Shown in pieces: positions 10,430-20,384 of a DNA stretch of 64,000 bases. Location of the stretch: contig NZ_JABBPC010000004.1 of assembly GCF_012927485.1 (NCBI RefSeq), forward strand, positions 62,001 to 126,000. Direction: 5' to 3'. The stretch comes from Polaromonas sp. (GTDB taxonomy: Bacteria > Pseudomonadota > Gammaproteobacteria > Burkholderiales > Burkholderiaceae_C). The translations under genes were made by a program, and so were the position numbers. Below the pieces are notes generated by a model. That model had not been told where the DNA came from. It ran no database searches and was given only the letters and a program-made list of their open reading frames with translations. Every line of letters begins with the position of its first letter. Position 1 is the first letter of the stretch.

Positions 10430-11209
10430 TCAGCCCAGACGGTCAGTGCGGCGCAAGTAGGCCTGCGCGATCTGGGCCAGGCGCTCAGCACCGAAACTCC
10501 CATCGTGGCCGCCGTGCACGGTGCTTACCGGCAAGGTGAGCAGGCGCTCCATGGTGTGTCGGTAAACAGCGATGTCTGCGCCGGGAATTTCGTCCAGCAG
10601 CGGCCCATCGTAGATAGCATCGCCAGAAAACAAGAGGCCTGTCGCGGCCTCCCAAAGACCGATGCTTCCCGGTGAGTGGCCGGGCAGATGCAGCACTTCA
10701 AATGCCCGATCCCCCAAATCGACCACATCGCCTTCGACCAGAACCCGCGTCGGTTCAACCCCTTGTTGGCGATGGTTGCCAGGCAGGTAGCCCTGGTGAG
10801 GGGCGGCTGTGAGCAAGCCACCGGAGATGTCGTAGCCGACCCGCGCGAGCCTGGCGCGGGAGGGGGCGTCATAGTCGGCGAGATCCAGCGAATAGGACTC
10901 CCGACCCTTTAATAGGCTGGCAGCTTCATCCCTGTGGATCAAACGGGCGTCGAACTCGTGCAGACTCCCGACATGGTCGGCATGGGCGTGGGTCGCCACC
11001 GCCATCAATGATTTGTCGAAAAGATCGCGGGCCGCGGTGCGCAGGCTAGCCACCCCCAAGCCGGTATCTACCAAGAGGTCGGCCGCGCGTCCTCGGAGAT
11101 GCCAGATATTGCACCGGAGCAGGGGATGAACATGTGGCTCCCAGATCAAGGTCAGGTCAACGTCCACAACGCGCCGTTCGAACCACCGCTTGGCCAGGGG
11201 CAAACTCAT
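10430..11209 (-). CDS. Metallo-beta-lactamase-fold hydrolase
   Basis: This is a 259-residue glyoxalase II-like hydrolase. The metal motif THAHADH follows VDTGLGVASLR, with later metal ligands in LHLPGHSPGS, FSGDAIYDG and VHGGHD. The ATG at 11209 has a GGAAG ribosome site. A longer reading would run into the upstream SDR gene. It is the last gene of the beta-oxidation cluster (thiolase, FadJ-like, SDR, this gene), 67 bp after the SDR. Thioester or ester hydrolysis is possible, but the substrate is unknown. Confidence 0.82.
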   Translation of the reverse strand: MSLPLAKRWFERRVVDVDLTLIWEPHVHPLLRCNIWHLRGRAADLLVDTGLGVASLRTAARDLFDKSLMAVATHAHADHVGSLHEFDARLIHRDEAASLLKGRESYSLDLADYDAPSRARLARVGYDISGGLLTAAPHQGYLPGNHRQQGVEPTRVLVEGDVVDLGDRAFEVLHLPGHSPGSIGLWEAATGLLFSGDAIYDGPLLDEIPGADIAVYRHTMERLLTLPVSTVHGGHDGSFGAERLAQIAQAYLRRTDRLG

Positions 11210-11276
11210 GCGAAGCTTCCTACGGGTAGCGACCCGGTTACTCCTTTGCCCGTGGTCATTGACGTTTGCATAGCGA

Positions 11277-12020
11277 TCAAACTGACATACCACCGGACAC
11301 CTCAATTACCGCGCCATTGACGTAGCTGGCTTCATCACTCGCCAGAAAAGCGTAGACGTTGGCAATTTCTTCGGGCTGACCCAAACGCTTGAGTGGCACG
11401 CGGGCTGCCAAGTCTTTCAAAATGTTGGCAGGGACGGTGCTGAGCATGGGGGTGGTGATAAAACCCGGAGCCACGGCATTCACACGCACTCCCTTGGGGC
11501 CGAGTTCACGGCTCCAGGTTTTGGTGAAGCCGATGACACCGAATTTGCTCGCGGCATAGTTGGTCTGACCGAAGTTGCCATAAATACCCACCACCGAACT
11601 GGCATTGAGGATCACCCCTTTGCCTTGCGCCGTCATGGTGTCGGCAACCGCCTGCGCGCAATGAAACACACCGCGCAGGTTGACATCGATGACGCGGTCG
11701 AATTGTTCCAGCGTCATTTTTTGCAAACGCGCGTCTTGCGTGATGCCGGCGTTGTTGACCAAAACGTCGATGCGGCCAAACTGCTCTTTGACTTTGCCCA
11801 CCACGGCATCTACTGAAGCGCGCTGCGTCACGTCCATCACATAGCCGATCGCCTGGGCGCCCAGTGCCTCACACTGTTTGACGGCGTCGCCAATTGCGGT
11901 CTGATTCACGTCACACACGATAACGATAGCGCCTTCCTGCGCAAACTTGAGGGCCGTAGCCAGGCCAATGCCTTGTGCCGCGCCGGTGATGATGCTTACC
12001 TTGTCGTGGAGTCGTTGCAT
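11277..12020 (-). CDS. SDR-family 3-oxoacyl-(ACP/CoA) reductase, FabG-like
   Basis: This is a 247-residue classical short-chain dehydrogenase/reductase. The cofactor motif TGAAQGIG is at about 12-19, NNAGI near 90, the catalytic serine is in [11 protein letters not shown], and YAASK follows. The C-terminal [12 protein letters not shown] is FabG-like. Position after thiolase and the FadJ-like enzyme suggests a 3-hydroxyacyl-CoA/3-oxoacyl-CoA interconversion rather than bulk fatty-acid synthesis. Asp38 in IVCDVNQ points toward NAD(H) preference. Confidence 0.88.
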   Translation of the reverse strand: MQRLHDKVSIITGAAQGIGLATALKFAQEGAIVIVCDVNQTAIGDAVKQCEALGAQAIGYVMDVTQRASVDAVVGKVKEQFGRIDVLVNNAGITQDARLQKMTLEQFDRVIDVNLRGVFHCAQAVADTMTAQGKGVILNASSVVGIYGNFGQTNYAASKFGVIGFTKTWSRELGPKGVRVNAVAPGFITTPMLSTVPANILKDLAARVPLKRLGQPEEIANVYAFLASDEASYVNGAVIEVSGGMSV

Positions 12021-12054
12021 ATTTTTCCAGAAAAAATCAAGTCGGTAGGTAAAT

Positions 12055-14214
12055 TCAATAAACTGGTTGGTGTTCTCGGATGGCCGCTTGAACGGCGCGG
12101 GTCAGGGCAAAGCCCGATCCAAATTTGGCGGCCAGTTCATCACACCGCCTGATGAAGGAGTTTATGCCCATGCTGTAGATGAACTGCATCGCGCCGCCGG
12201 TCCAGGCCGGGAATCCGATACCGAAAATCGAGCCAATATTGGCATCCTGCACGCTGGTCAGTACGCCTTCGCTCAAACAGCGAGCAGTTTCAATGGCCTG
12301 GCGGTAAAGCAGACGGTCTTTTAACTCGGTGATGTCCCAAGTCGCTTCCGGTTTTTCAAACAGAACTTTTAGCTCGGGCCAGAGCGATTTTTTGCCGCCA
12401 CGCTGGGTCGGGTAGTTATAAAACCCCTGACCGACAGCGCGGCCGTTGCGCTTGAACTCCCTGACCATGCGCTCCACCAGCAGTTCCCCCTTCGTTGCAA
12501 GGTAAGCACGGCCTTCGGCAGAAAAGTCGGCCCGCGTTTGGTCAAGTACCTGAACGCTCAACGACAGTGAGGTTTCATCGAGGACCGCGAGCGGCCCAAC
12601 CGGCATGCCCGTCTGAAGGCCTGCATTTTCAATTACCGCAGCAGGAATGCCTTCGCCCAGCATGGCCGCGCCTTCCATGACGTAGGTGCCAAAGGTGCGA
12701 CTGGTGTAGAAGCCGCGGGAATCGTTTACCACAATCGGCAGCTTGCCGAGAGCCAGTACATAGTCAAAGGCGCGGGCCACGGTTTCGTTATCGGTCTGCT
12801 GGCCCCGGATTATTTCGACCAGCTTCATCTTGTCGACCGGGCTGAAAAAATGGAGGCCGATAAATTTTTCAGGTCGGGCGCTCGTTGTGGCCAGACTACT
12901 GATGGGTAAGGTCGAGGTGTTCGAGGCGAAAAAACCACCTGGGGCTAAGAAGGGTTCGGCCTCCCGAGTGACTTTGGCCTTGAGGTCGCGCTGCTCAAAT
13001 ACGGCCTCAATAATAATGTCGCAGCCCGCCAGATCCGAAGCCTGTTCCGTCGCCGTAATGCGCGATAGCAGGGCGGTCTGGTCGTACACGCTCACGCGGC
13101 CTGCTGCCACACGAATCTGCGTCAGCTGGGTGCTGTAGGCTTTTCCTGCCTCGGCCTTGTCGTGGTTCACATCTTTCAGAATGGTAGCAATGCCTTTGCT
13201 GGCCTGGGCGAAAGCGATGCCCCCACCCATCATGCCCGCGCCCAAAATGCCGACTTTCTGCGGCTTGAATTTTGGAAACCCGCTGGGCCGCGACTGACCC
13301 GACTTAAGCGTGTTCAGATTAAAGAAAAAGGTGTTGATCATGGCCTTGGCATTGGTGCCGGTCAGCAACTTGGCCAGGTAGCGGCTTTCGATGCGCAAGG
13401 CCGTGTTCATATCAACCAGGGCCCCTTCGACCATGCAGGCGAGGATGGCTTCGGGGGCGGGGTAAAGCCCGCGTGTCTGTTTTTTGAGCAGCGCCGGTGC
13501 AACACTAAGCGCCTCGGCAATTTTTGGGTGTGCCGGTGTGCCTCCCGGAATTTTGTAGTTTTTGGCGTCCCATGGATGTTGCGCGGTTGCGTGATCGGCA
13601 ATCCATGCCAGCGCTCTCGCGCGGAGTTCACTGTCACTCGTTACCAGCTCATGTACCAGACCCAACTCAAGCGCTTCACGCGGGCCAAAGAGTTTGCCTT
13701 CAAGCAAGTACGGCTGGGCGCCCATCAGGCCCAAATGGCGCGTCATTTTGGTTATGCCGCTAGCGCCAGGCAATAGGCCCAGCGTAACTTCGGGCAAGCC
13801 AAACTGCGTGCGGGAATCATCTACCGCGATCCGGTGGTGGCCTATGAGCGCGACCTCCCAGCCACCCCCGAGCGCGGCGCCGTTGAGGCAGCTGACCACG
13901 GGTTTGCCCAATGTTTCAAGCGTGCGAAAGTTCTTTTTCATACGCTCCACCTCGGCAAAGACCCGGGCTGCGTCGGTAGATAGCAAGCGCATCACGGCCT
14001 TGAGGTCTGCTCCTGCGAAAAAAGTGCTTTTGCCAGAGGCCAAAATTATTCCGCCGAGGGCCTCCTTATCGTTGAGCACCTGGGCAGTCACTTCGCTCAA
14101 ATCCTCCTGCCACTGAGCGCACATGGTGTTGACCGAGGAGTCTGGCTCATCAAACAGGATGGTGGCCACCTTGCCAAAAGATTCGTCCTGAAGCGTGTAG
14201 TGGATGGTTTTCAT
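12055..14214 (-). CDS. Bifunctional enoyl-CoA hydratase / 3-hydroxyacyl-CoA dehydrogenase (FadB/FadJ-like)
   Basis: This is a 719-residue fusion enzyme for the middle steps of fatty-acid beta-oxidation. The N-terminal crotonase domain has the two catalytic glutamates in [10 protein letters not shown] and [13 protein letters not shown]. The central NAD-binding domain begins [14 protein letters not shown] near residue 328, with NTSTLPIS and the catalytic His in [17 protein letters not shown]. The C-terminal dehydrogenase domains follow. It abuts the thiolase gene exactly: the start codon ends at 14212 and the thiolase stop begins at 14217 on the minus strand. This indicates one operon. Confidence 0.93.
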   Translation of the reverse strand: MKTIHYTLQDESFGKVATILFDEPDSSVNTMCAQWQEDLSEVTAQVLNDKEALGGIILASGKSTFFAGADLKAVMRLLSTDAARVFAEVERMKKNFRTLETLGKPVVSCLNGAALGGGWEVALIGHHRIAVDDSRTQFGLPEVTLGLLPGASGITKMTRHLGLMGAQPYLLEGKLFGPREALELGLVHELVTSDSELRARALAWIADHATAQHPWDAKNYKIPGGTPAHPKIAEALSVAPALLKKQTRGLYPAPEAILACMVEGALVDMNTALRIESRYLAKLLTGTNAKAMINTFFFNLNTLKSGQSRPSGFPKFKPQKVGILGAGMMGGGIAFAQASKGIATILKDVNHDKAEAGKAYSTQLTQIRVAAGRVSVYDQTALLSRITATEQASDLAGCDIIIEAVFEQRDLKAKVTREAEPFLAPGGFFASNTSTLPISSLATTSARPEKFIGLHFFSPVDKMKLVEIIRGQQTDNETVARAFDYVLALGKLPIVVNDSRGFYTSRTFGTYVMEGAAMLGEGIPAAVIENAGLQTGMPVGPLAVLDETSLSLSVQVLDQTRADFSAEGRAYLATKGELLVERMVREFKRNGRAVGQGFYNYPTQRGGKKSLWPELKVLFEKPEATWDITELKDRLLYRQAIETARCLSEGVLTSVQDANIGSIFGIGFPAWTGGAMQFIYSMGINSFIRRCDELAAKFGSGFALTRAVQAAIREHQPVY

Positions 14215-15420
14215 TTAAATTCTTTCCACAATGGTCGCAATCCCCATGCCGCCACCTACACACAACGTGGCCATGCCGTAACGCAGCTTGCGCCGATGTA
14301 GTTCGTCCACCAGCATTCCTAGAATCATTGCGCCGGTGGCACCCAGCGGATGGCCCATGGCAATGGCACCGCCATTCACGTTGACCTTGTCGTGCGAGAC
14401 CTTCATCTCTTTCATGAAGCGCATGACCACGGCAGCGAAAGCTTCGTTCACTTCAAAGAGGTCGATCTGGTCGATCGTCATGCCCGCTTTAACCAGCGCC
14501 TTGCGCGCAGCCGGCATGGGCCCGGTTAGCATGATGGTGGGGTCGGCACCGCTGAGAGCCGCCGCCACAATGCGTGCCCGAGGGCTGAGGCCATGGGTCT
14601 TGCCTGCGGCTTCAGAACCGATCAGCACTGCCGCAGCGCCATCCACAAGGCCTGATGAGTTTCCGGCGTGGTGTACGTGATGGATGCGTTCGACTTGAGG
14701 GTAGCGTTGCAAGGCCACCTGATCGAAGCCCATCGCCCCCAACTGTTCAAACGCAGGTTTGAGTTGCGCCAGGCCATCCAGGGTGGTGTGGGGCTTGATG
14801 AACTCGTCCTGGTCCAGAATGATTTGGCCCAGAAAGTCCTTGACCGCAACGACCGATTGGTCGAAGTAGCCCGCCTCACGCGCCTTGGCTGCGCGAAGCT
14901 GGCTCTCCAGGGCAAAGGCGTCCACGTCGGCCCGACTAAATCCCTCCATCGTCGCAATCAAATCGGCGCCAATGCCTTGAGGTACGAACAGCGTGGCGCT
15001 GTTGGTTTCCGGGTCCTGCGCCCAAGCGCCCCCGTCGGTGCCCAGTGGCACCCGGCTCATGCTTTCTACGCCGCCTGCGACCACCAGATCCTCCCAACCC
15101 GAGCGCACTTTTTGTGCAGCCATGTTGACGGCCTCCAGACCAGACGCACAAAAGCGGTTGATCTGGACGCCAGAGGCCTGGAAGTCCCAACCGGCCTTGA
15201 GCGCCGCCACCTTGGCAATGACCGCGCCTTGTTCGCCCACTGGCGATACCACGCCCATCACCACATCATCGACCGCCGCGGTATCAAAACCGTTGCGGCG
15301 CTGCAGCTCAGTTAGCACGCCGGCCAGCAGATTCACCGGCTTGACTTCATGCAAGCTGCCGTCCTTTTTGCCTTTGCCACGGGGCGTGCGGATGGCGTCG
15401 TAGATAAATGCTTCGGTCAT
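14215..15420 (-). CDS. Acetyl-CoA C-acyltransferase (thiolase)
   Basis: This is a 401-residue thiolase. The nucleophile Cys91 is in [15 protein letters not shown], His357 in [14 protein letters not shown], and the second acid/base Cys387 in LCVGGGMG. It catalyses the thiolytic last step of beta-oxidation, or acetoacetyl-CoA formation in reverse. As the first gene of a minus-strand operon with the FadJ-like enzyme it plays the FadA/FadI role here. The 135-bp gap to the divergent acyl-CoA dehydrogenase carries a palindrome that may be the shared operator. Confidence 0.93.
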   Translation of the reverse strand: MTEAFIYDAIRTPRGKGKKDGSLHEVKPVNLLAGVLTELQRRNGFDTAAVDDVVMGVVSPVGEQGAVIAKVAALKAGWDFQASGVQINRFCASGLEAVNMAAQKVRSGWEDLVVAGGVESMSRVPLGTDGGAWAQDPETNSATLFVPQGIGADLIATMEGFSRADVDAFALESQLRAAKAREAGYFDQSVVAVKDFLGQIILDQDEFIKPHTTLDGLAQLKPAFEQLGAMGFDQVALQRYPQVERIHHVHHAGNSSGLVDGAAAVLIGSEAAGKTHGLSPRARIVAAALSGADPTIMLTGPMPAARKALVKAGMTIDQIDLFEVNEAFAAVVMRFMKEMKVSHDKVNVNGGAIAMGHPLGATGAMILGMLVDELHRRKLRYGMATLCVGGGMGIATIVERI

Positions 15421-15479
15421 GGTGGCTTTCCTTGAGATGCCGTGGAACAGGCAAAGTGCTGTTGAAGTATATTCATTTC

Positions 15480-15497
15480 ACAAAGCAATCGCTTTGT
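15480..15497. promoter_or_regulatory. Candidate operator: perfect inverted repeat between divergent beta-oxidation genes
   Basis: ACAAAGC-AATC-GCTTTGT is a perfect 7-bp inverted repeat with a 4-bp spacer, midway between the thiolase start (15420) and the acyl-CoA dehydrogenase start (15556). Size and position suit a TetR/PsrA/FadR-type fatty-acid regulator. The regulator itself is not in this window. Confidence 0.5.
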
Positions 15498-15555
15498 ATA
15501 AATAAGCGCAGTTCAACCCAAGCACTAACCACTTTTTAGCCATCAAGGTAACTCC

Positions 15556-16719
15556 ATGATCGAACGCAGCCTCTTTACCCCCGACCACGAATCCTTTCGC
15601 GAGGCCTTCCGCCGCTTCATGGAGAAGGAAATCGCCCCGTTTCACGCGCAATGGGAGGAGCAAGGCTACGTAGACCGCGCCGTGTGGCGCAAGGCCGGTG
15701 ACAACGGCTTTCTGTGCATGTCCATGCCTGAAGTCTATGGGGGCTCAGGTGCGGACGCGCTCTACGCTGTCGTTCAGATGGAAGAGCTGGCGCGTGGCGG
15801 CTTCACGGGCATTGGCTATGGGCTTCACAGTGAAATTGTGGCGCCTTACATTCTTCATTACGGCACCGAGGCGCAGAAACAGAAGTACCTTCCCCAATTG
15901 GCCAGCGGCAACATGGTTGGCGCCATTGCAATGAGCGAGCCGGCGGCAGGTTCTGATCTGCAGGGCATCAAAACCACGGCGATGGAGCAGGGCGACGGCA
16001 GCTACCTGCTCAACGGCAGTAAAACCTTTGTCACCAACGGGTGGCATGCAGATCTGGTGATCGTGGTCGCCAAAACCAACCCGGCGGCGGGTGCCAAGGG
16101 AACCAGCTTGTTGCTGGTAGAGCGCGGTATGCCGGGCTTCGAAGTCGGCAAGCGGCTGAAAAAGCTAGGCCTCAAGGCGCAGGATACGTCCGAACTTTTC
16201 TTTGCAGACTTGAAAATCCCTCAAGACAACCTGTTGGGTGGCGAGGCGTACAAGAACAAGGGCTTCATCTGCCTGATGCAGCAGTTGCCTTGGGAGCGTC
16301 TTCAAATCGCTATCACTGCGGTGGCGTCAGCGCAAGCCGCGATCGATTGGACACTGGCGTATGTGAAAGAGCGCAAGGTGTTTGGCCAGCCGGTGGCCAG
16401 CTACCAGAATACGCGTTACACACTGGCCGAGCTGCAGACCGAAGTCCAGGTGGCCCGTGTATTTGTTGACAAATGCGTCGAGTTGATCGTTCAAGACAAG
16501 CTCGACACCGCCACGGCCAGCATGGCCAAATACTGGTGTAGCGACTTGCAATGCAAGGTCATGGACGAATGTGTTCAGCTCTTCGGAGGTTACGGCTATA
16601 TGTGGGAGTACCCCATCACCCGTGCCTACGCCGACGCTCGCGTGCAGCGTATTTACGGCGGCACCAACGAGATCATGAAAGAGGTGATTTCGAGATCGAT
16701 GGGGATGGGTGCGCGTTAG
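15556..16719 (+). CDS. Acyl-CoA dehydrogenase
   Basis: This is a 387-residue FAD-dependent acyl-CoA dehydrogenase, the first step of beta-oxidation, passing electrons to ETF. Segments seen are AIAMSEPAAGSDLQGI and FVTNGWHADLVIV in the middle, then RKVFGQPVASYQNTRY, QLFGGYGYMWEYP and IYGGTNEIMKEVI. The usual MCAD catalytic glutamate in the YEGT position is Gly here. Glu247 in PWERLQIA sits where long-chain and isovaleryl-CoA dehydrogenases keep theirs, so a long- or branched-chain substrate is inferred. Confidence 0.92.
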   Translation: MIERSLFTPDHESFREAFRRFMEKEIAPFHAQWEEQGYVDRAVWRKAGDNGFLCMSMPEVYGGSGADALYAVVQMEELARGGFTGIGYGLHSEIVAPYILHYGTEAQKQKYLPQLASGNMVGAIAMSEPAAGSDLQGIKTTAMEQGDGSYLLNGSKTFVTNGWHADLVIVVAKTNPAAGAKGTSLLLVERGMPGFEVGKRLKKLGLKAQDTSELFFADLKIPQDNLLGGEAYKNKGFICLMQQLPWERLQIAITAVASAQAAIDWTLAYVKERKVFGQPVASYQNTRYTLAELQTEVQVARVFVDKCVELIVQDKLDTATASMAKYWCSDLQCKVMDECVQLFGGYGYMWEYPITRAYADARVQRIYGGTNEIMKEVISRSMGMGAR

Positions 16720-16787
16720 CCCGCTTTGAAATGGGGCTGTATGTCCCCATGTGTACTCAACCGTAGTTTTTACCGGACACTTGCAAA

Positions 16788-17456
16788 ATGACCATCCCAC
16801 TCAAAATCGATTTTGTCTCCGACATTTCCTGCCCCTGGTGCGTGATTGGCCTGAAGTCGCTAGATCAGGCACTTGCGAGCGTGAGTGCTGATATCACCGC
16901 CGAACTGCATTTCCAGCCCTTCGAACTGAACTCCGGCATGGGGCCAGACGGGCAGGACATCACTGAGCACATCTCCGAGAAATACGGCATCACGCCGGAG
17001 CAAGCGCACGTCAATCGCGAGAACATCCGCCAACGTGGCGCGCAAGTCGGCTTCAAGTTCAGCGCGTCGGATGAGTCCGGTGGGGGCCGTAACCGCATTT
17101 ACAACACGTTTGACGCACACCGGTTGCTGCACTGGGCTGAGATCGTTGATGCAGGCAAACAAAAAGCGCTGAAAGAAGCGCTCTTCAAAGCTTACTTCAC
17201 GGACGGGCAAAGTCCGGCTTCGCACGATGTTCTGGTGCGATTGGCGGGGGAGGTAGGTCTTGACGTCGCGCGCGCCCGCGAGATCCTGGACTCAGACGCT
17301 TTCGCTGAGGAAGTGCGCGAACGTGAACAGTTTTACTTGAGTCAAGGCATTCATTCTGTTCCGGCCATCATCATTAATGACCGTCATTTGATCTCCGGTG
17401 GGCAGCCCGCAGCGGTATTTGAGCAGGCCTTGCGCCAGATTGCTGCAGCCGGTTAA
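16788..17456 (+). CDS. DsbA-family oxidoreductase (FrnE-like)
   Basis: This is a 222-residue cytoplasmic thioredoxin-fold protein with no signal peptide. The redox motif CPWC is at residues 15-18 (DISCPWCVIG). The cis-proline segment is SVPAIIINDRHLISGG. The FrnE/2-hydroxychromene-2-carboxylate-isomerase-like family includes disulfide oxidoreductases of unknown substrate. It lies 68 bp after the acyl-CoA dehydrogenase and before a GST, which is consistent with redox or thiol housekeeping. Confidence 0.85.
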   Translation: MTIPLKIDFVSDISCPWCVIGLKSLDQALASVSADITAELHFQPFELNSGMGPDGQDITEHISEKYGITPEQAHVNRENIRQRGAQVGFKFSASDESGGGRNRIYNTFDAHRLLHWAEIVDAGKQKALKEALFKAYFTDGQSPASHDVLVRLAGEVGLDVARAREILDSDAFAEEVREREQFYLSQGIHSVPAIIINDRHLISGGQPAAVFEQALRQIAAAG

Positions 17457-17530
17457 GACCGAGGCTGCTTTGCCACCTTATCCGCCTTAAGCAACGACTT
17501 CGTTCACTTTCATCCACTGAAGGAGCTTCC

Positions 17531-18259
17531 ATGTCCTTTGAACTTCACTATTGGCCCACCATTCAGGGACGCGGTGAGTTTGTGCGATTGGCGCTGGAGG
17601 CCGCGAATGCCGATTATGTCGATGTGGCGCGCGGTTGCGAGGGTGAAGGACAGGGCATGGCCGCCATGATGTATTTCATCGAGAGTCCTGATCAGGTGCG
17701 GCCGCCATTCGCTCCGCCGTTTTTAATTGATGGCAAGGTCATCGTGGGCCAGACTGCGGCAATCTTGCTGTATCTGGGTCCCCGTCTGGGCTTGGTGGGC
17801 AAGAGTGAGACCCAGCGGCTTTGGACCCATCAGCTTCAATTGACGATTGCCGACGTCGTTGCCGAGGCCCATGACACGCACCATCCGGTCGGCACTGGGC
17901 TGTATTACGAAGACCAAAAGAAAGAGGCGGCGAAACGCGCCAAAGAGTTTCGCCAGGCTCGGGTACCCAAATATTTGGCCTGGTTCGAAAACGTATTGCA
18001 GCGCAATCCCCGGGGCGCTACCCATTTGGTCGGTGGGCGGTTGAGCTACGCTGATCTGTCGCTGTTCCAGCTAGTCGATGGCTTGCTATATGCCTTTCCG
18101 AAGGCGACGCAGCGAGCACTTAAAAAAGCGCCGCAGGTTGCCGCTCTTCATACAAGCGTAGCTCAGCATAAGCGGCTGGCAGACTACTTGGGCAGCGAGC
18201 GGAGAATCGCTTTCAATGAAGATGGCATCTTTCGCCACTACCCGGAGCTGGACCGCTAG
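17531..18259 (+). CDS. Glutathione S-transferase family protein
   Basis: This is a 242-residue GST. The N-terminal thioredoxin-like domain begins FELHYWPTIQGRGEFVRLALE, which resembles sigma-class GSTs with Tyr7 as the likely catalytic residue. The glutathione site PFLIDGKVIVGQTAAILLYLG is near residues 62-82. The C-terminal helical domain contains RLSYADLSLFQLVDGLLYAF. The substrate is unknown. A GAAGGAGC ribosome site precedes the ATG. Confidence 0.85.
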   Translation: MSFELHYWPTIQGRGEFVRLALEAANADYVDVARGCEGEGQGMAAMMYFIESPDQVRPPFAPPFLIDGKVIVGQTAAILLYLGPRLGLVGKSETQRLWTHQLQLTIADVVAEAHDTHHPVGTGLYYEDQKKEAAKRAKEFRQARVPKYLAWFENVLQRNPRGATHLVGGRLSYADLSLFQLVDGLLYAFPKATQRALKKAPQVAALHTSVAQHKRLADYLGSERRIAFNEDGIFRHYPELDR

Positions 18260-18562
18260 TTTTAAAAATAGTCACGCTATTTATTCAAACGCTTCGCCCA
18301 GCCGTTTTAATTCAATCTGGGCATTGCGCGAGGCTGCGAGTAGTCAAGACTATCGAACTTTCTTTTTGGTTTTGAGGCCTTTGACCGCACTTTGCGGCCT
18401 GCGCGGGGTTCTCCTACAACCCTGCCTGAGCTTGCCTGACCCCCGTACCTTCCGGTGCGCGCCACGATAGGACAACAAGCTGTAAAAACACAGGCATAAA
18501 AAACTTGTGCTTTTCACCATCTGCGCAAACTGCGTTTTTAACAATCGTCGAAGGGACTCATC
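18260..18562. other. Non-coding gap of 303 bp
   Basis: No convincing gene is seen. A short AT-rich repeat AAATAG/CTATTT (about 18268-18287) lies just after the GST stop and could form a weak hairpin without a U-run. An AAGGGA ribosome site for the next gene lies at the right end. Confidence 0.5.
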
Positions 18563-19519
18563 ATGGCAACAGAAAGCGATCTGAATCTGGATCCCATCAG
18601 CAAAGAACCGGGTGCTCATCCGCTGGGCACTGGCGTGGGAGCTGCGCTGGGCGGTGCCGCAGTGGGGGCGGCGGCCGGTGTGTTTGGCGGTCCAGTAGGT
18701 GCCTTGGCAGGTGGCGTGGTTGGCGTTGTCGCTGGCGGGCTGGGCGGTAAGGCAGCAGCTGAAACAGTCAACCCGACCGCTGAAGAAGCCTACTGGCGCG
18801 AAAACCACGTCCACGAACCTTACTACGAGGCAGGCCGTCCGTTTGACGACTATGCGCCCGCTTATCGGCTTGGGATGAACGGACGCACGGAGTACATCGG
18901 TACATTTAATGAATCCGAAAGCCGACTCGCTACCCAATGGGACGAGAAAAAGGAAGGGTCTGCATTGGCTTGGCCGCAAGCCCGAGTTGCCAGTCGCGCG
19001 GCTTGGGACCATGTTGAAGCACAACGCACCGCGGTCTCTTTGAATACCGGCCACATCGCAGAGGTCACGGACAACAACGATGTGGTGGATACCCTCAATG
19101 ACCTGCTGGAAGCCTGCCGCGATGGCGAATATGGCTTCCGCGAATGCGCCGAGCACACGCAGGGGCCAGACATTAAAACGCTTCTGGTCCGGCACGCCGA
19201 TGAATGTCGGGCCGCCGGGGTCGAACTTCAAACCCTGATCGGCCAGTTGGGTGGAGAGGCGGACGAAGGCGGGTCCATGACCGGAGCGTTGCACCGGGGC
19301 TGGGTTTCCGTTCGCGGTACGCTCGGCGGTTACACGGATCAGGCCATGTTGGACGAGTGCGAGCGTGGGGAAGACTCTGCCGTAGCGTCATACCGCAAGG
19401 CACTGAAGGAAAATTTGCCACCGGCCATCAAAACAGTGGTGGAGCGGCAAGCACAAGGCGCCCAGCGCAACCATGACCAAGTAAAAGCCCTGCGCGACAC
19501 TTCAAACGTGTCTCGTTAA
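18563..19519 (+). CDS. Glycine-zipper / DUF2383 (PA2169-family four-helix bundle) fusion protein
   Basis: This is a 318-residue protein of unknown function in two parts. Residues 1-150 contain an alanine/glycine zipper (GVGAALGGAAVGAAAG and a second GxxxG block) followed by the EEAYWRENH and DDYAPAYRLG segments known from stand-alone stress-associated hypothetical proteins. Residues 170-318 match the PA2169/DUF2383 four-helix-bundle family: DTLNDLLEACRDGEYGFREC, GALHRGWVSVRG, DECERGEDSAVASYR, RNHDQVKALRD. Conserved Glu, His and Cys residues in the bundle could bind a metal. There is no signal peptide. The glycine zipper suggests membrane association. Confidence 0.8.
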   Translation: MATESDLNLDPISKEPGAHPLGTGVGAALGGAAVGAAAGVFGGPVGALAGGVVGVVAGGLGGKAAAETVNPTAEEAYWRENHVHEPYYEAGRPFDDYAPAYRLGMNGRTEYIGTFNESESRLATQWDEKKEGSALAWPQARVASRAAWDHVEAQRTAVSLNTGHIAEVTDNNDVVDTLNDLLEACRDGEYGFRECAEHTQGPDIKTLLVRHADECRAAGVELQTLIGQLGGEADEGGSMTGALHRGWVSVRGTLGGYTDQAMLDECERGEDSAVASYRKALKENLPPAIKTVVERQAQGAQRNHDQVKALRDTSNVSR

Positions 19520-19621
19520 CGGCTATTCAAAGCGTCTTAGTCGCCGTTCGTTGCTGTCATTCAATGGGCAACGAATTCGAGCAATTTTTTTGTCCTGCCA
19601 CTTCCTGGAAAGTCCAGCAGG

Positions 19622-19957
19622 CTAATTTTTCAAATGGCTGGCGCAATCAACTTGAGCATCCAATTGCGCACCTTGATGAGAGTAGTCGCTGTCGGTCACT
19701 TTGCATCCAGAGATTTTTTCGATGGCCTGAAGCAGCGCGGCTCTGTTCAGCGAAGTGCTCGAAACCAGACTCGCCTCGCCCGGCGCAGACGCGGTCCAGG
19801 TTCCGGCCGTGAGTTGGCGCAACAAGTAGGGCTGACCGGCCACACTCAGTTTGTGAACGACAGGATCCCCGGTAGGCGAGGGCAGCGAGCAGGCACTGAG
19901 CATCACCAAGGCTGCTGCCAGCAGCACTTTAATGAATCTATTTGCACCACCGCTCAT
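19622..19957 (-). CDS. Small predicted lipoprotein, unknown function
   Basis: This 111-residue protein starts at ATG 19957. A lipoprotein signal (FIKVLLAAALVMLSAC) ends in the lipobox LSAC. The mature part has two more cysteines (SGCKVTDSDY, DCASHLKN) that could form a disulfide. The family is not recognised. The start overlaps the stop of the upstream small lipoprotein gene by 4 bp, so the two are probably co-translated. Confidence 0.7.
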   Translation of the reverse strand: MSGGANRFIKVLLAAALVMLSACSLPSPTGDPVVHKLSVAGQPYLLRQLTAGTWTASAPGEASLVSSTSLNRAALLQAIEKISGCKVTDSDYSHQGAQLDAQVDCASHLKN

Positions 19958-20127
19958 GCGGCGGTGAGTTGAAACATTCGATTCTGGATGGGGAGATCGA
20001 TTGGGGCGTACAGCGCATTGGGTACCGCTTTCGGTTCCGGCGCTTTGGAGGGAGGTTTGGGTAGTCTGGCGTCCGGGCAGCCGCATAGCAGTAAGGTGAC
20101 CAATAGCAGTGGCAAGTAAAGCTTCAT
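19954..20127 (-). CDS. Very small predicted lipoprotein, unknown function
   Basis: This is a 57-residue protein starting at ATG 20127 after a GGAGA ribosome site. It has a lipoprotein signal MKLYLPLLLVTLLLCGC with lipobox LCGC, then a proline/lysine-rich linker (ARLPKPPSKAPEPK) and a short tail. Its 3' end overlaps the next lipoprotein gene (ATGA). No homologue is recognised. The signal, ribosome site and overlap make it credible despite its length. Confidence 0.6.
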   Translation of the reverse strand: MKLYLPLLLVTLLLCGCPDARLPKPPSKAPEPKAVPNALYAPIDLPIQNRMFQLTAA

Positions 20128-20384
20128 GGTTTCTCCAAACGTTCGTCTTCGACTACGGAAATCATAGGCTGCCCCCAAGAGGCACGCCAGTGCCTCCCAT
20201 CAACTCGCGGCGAACGCCTACAAATCTCAAGTGTCCTGCGGGGTGCTTTGTAATGAAACTTCCAGCCCGCCTCGGGGGGCCAGCTCATCGACGCTAGCGG
20301 AAGAGGAAAGACGGCATCTGGCTTCCGATTCGAACGTCAAATGGTGGCGTTGGCTTGGGAAATCGAGGTAAGGTCTTTTCGAGG

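Noticed and set aside
18267..18288. AAATAG/CTATTT hairpin after the GST gene as terminator
   Set aside because: The stem is short and AT-only and lacks a U-run.
18350..19294. A 314-codon open frame on the minus strand under the DUF2383 fusion
   Set aside because: It is antisense to a well-supported gene, contains no family motif and is explained by GC-rich third positions of the real gene.
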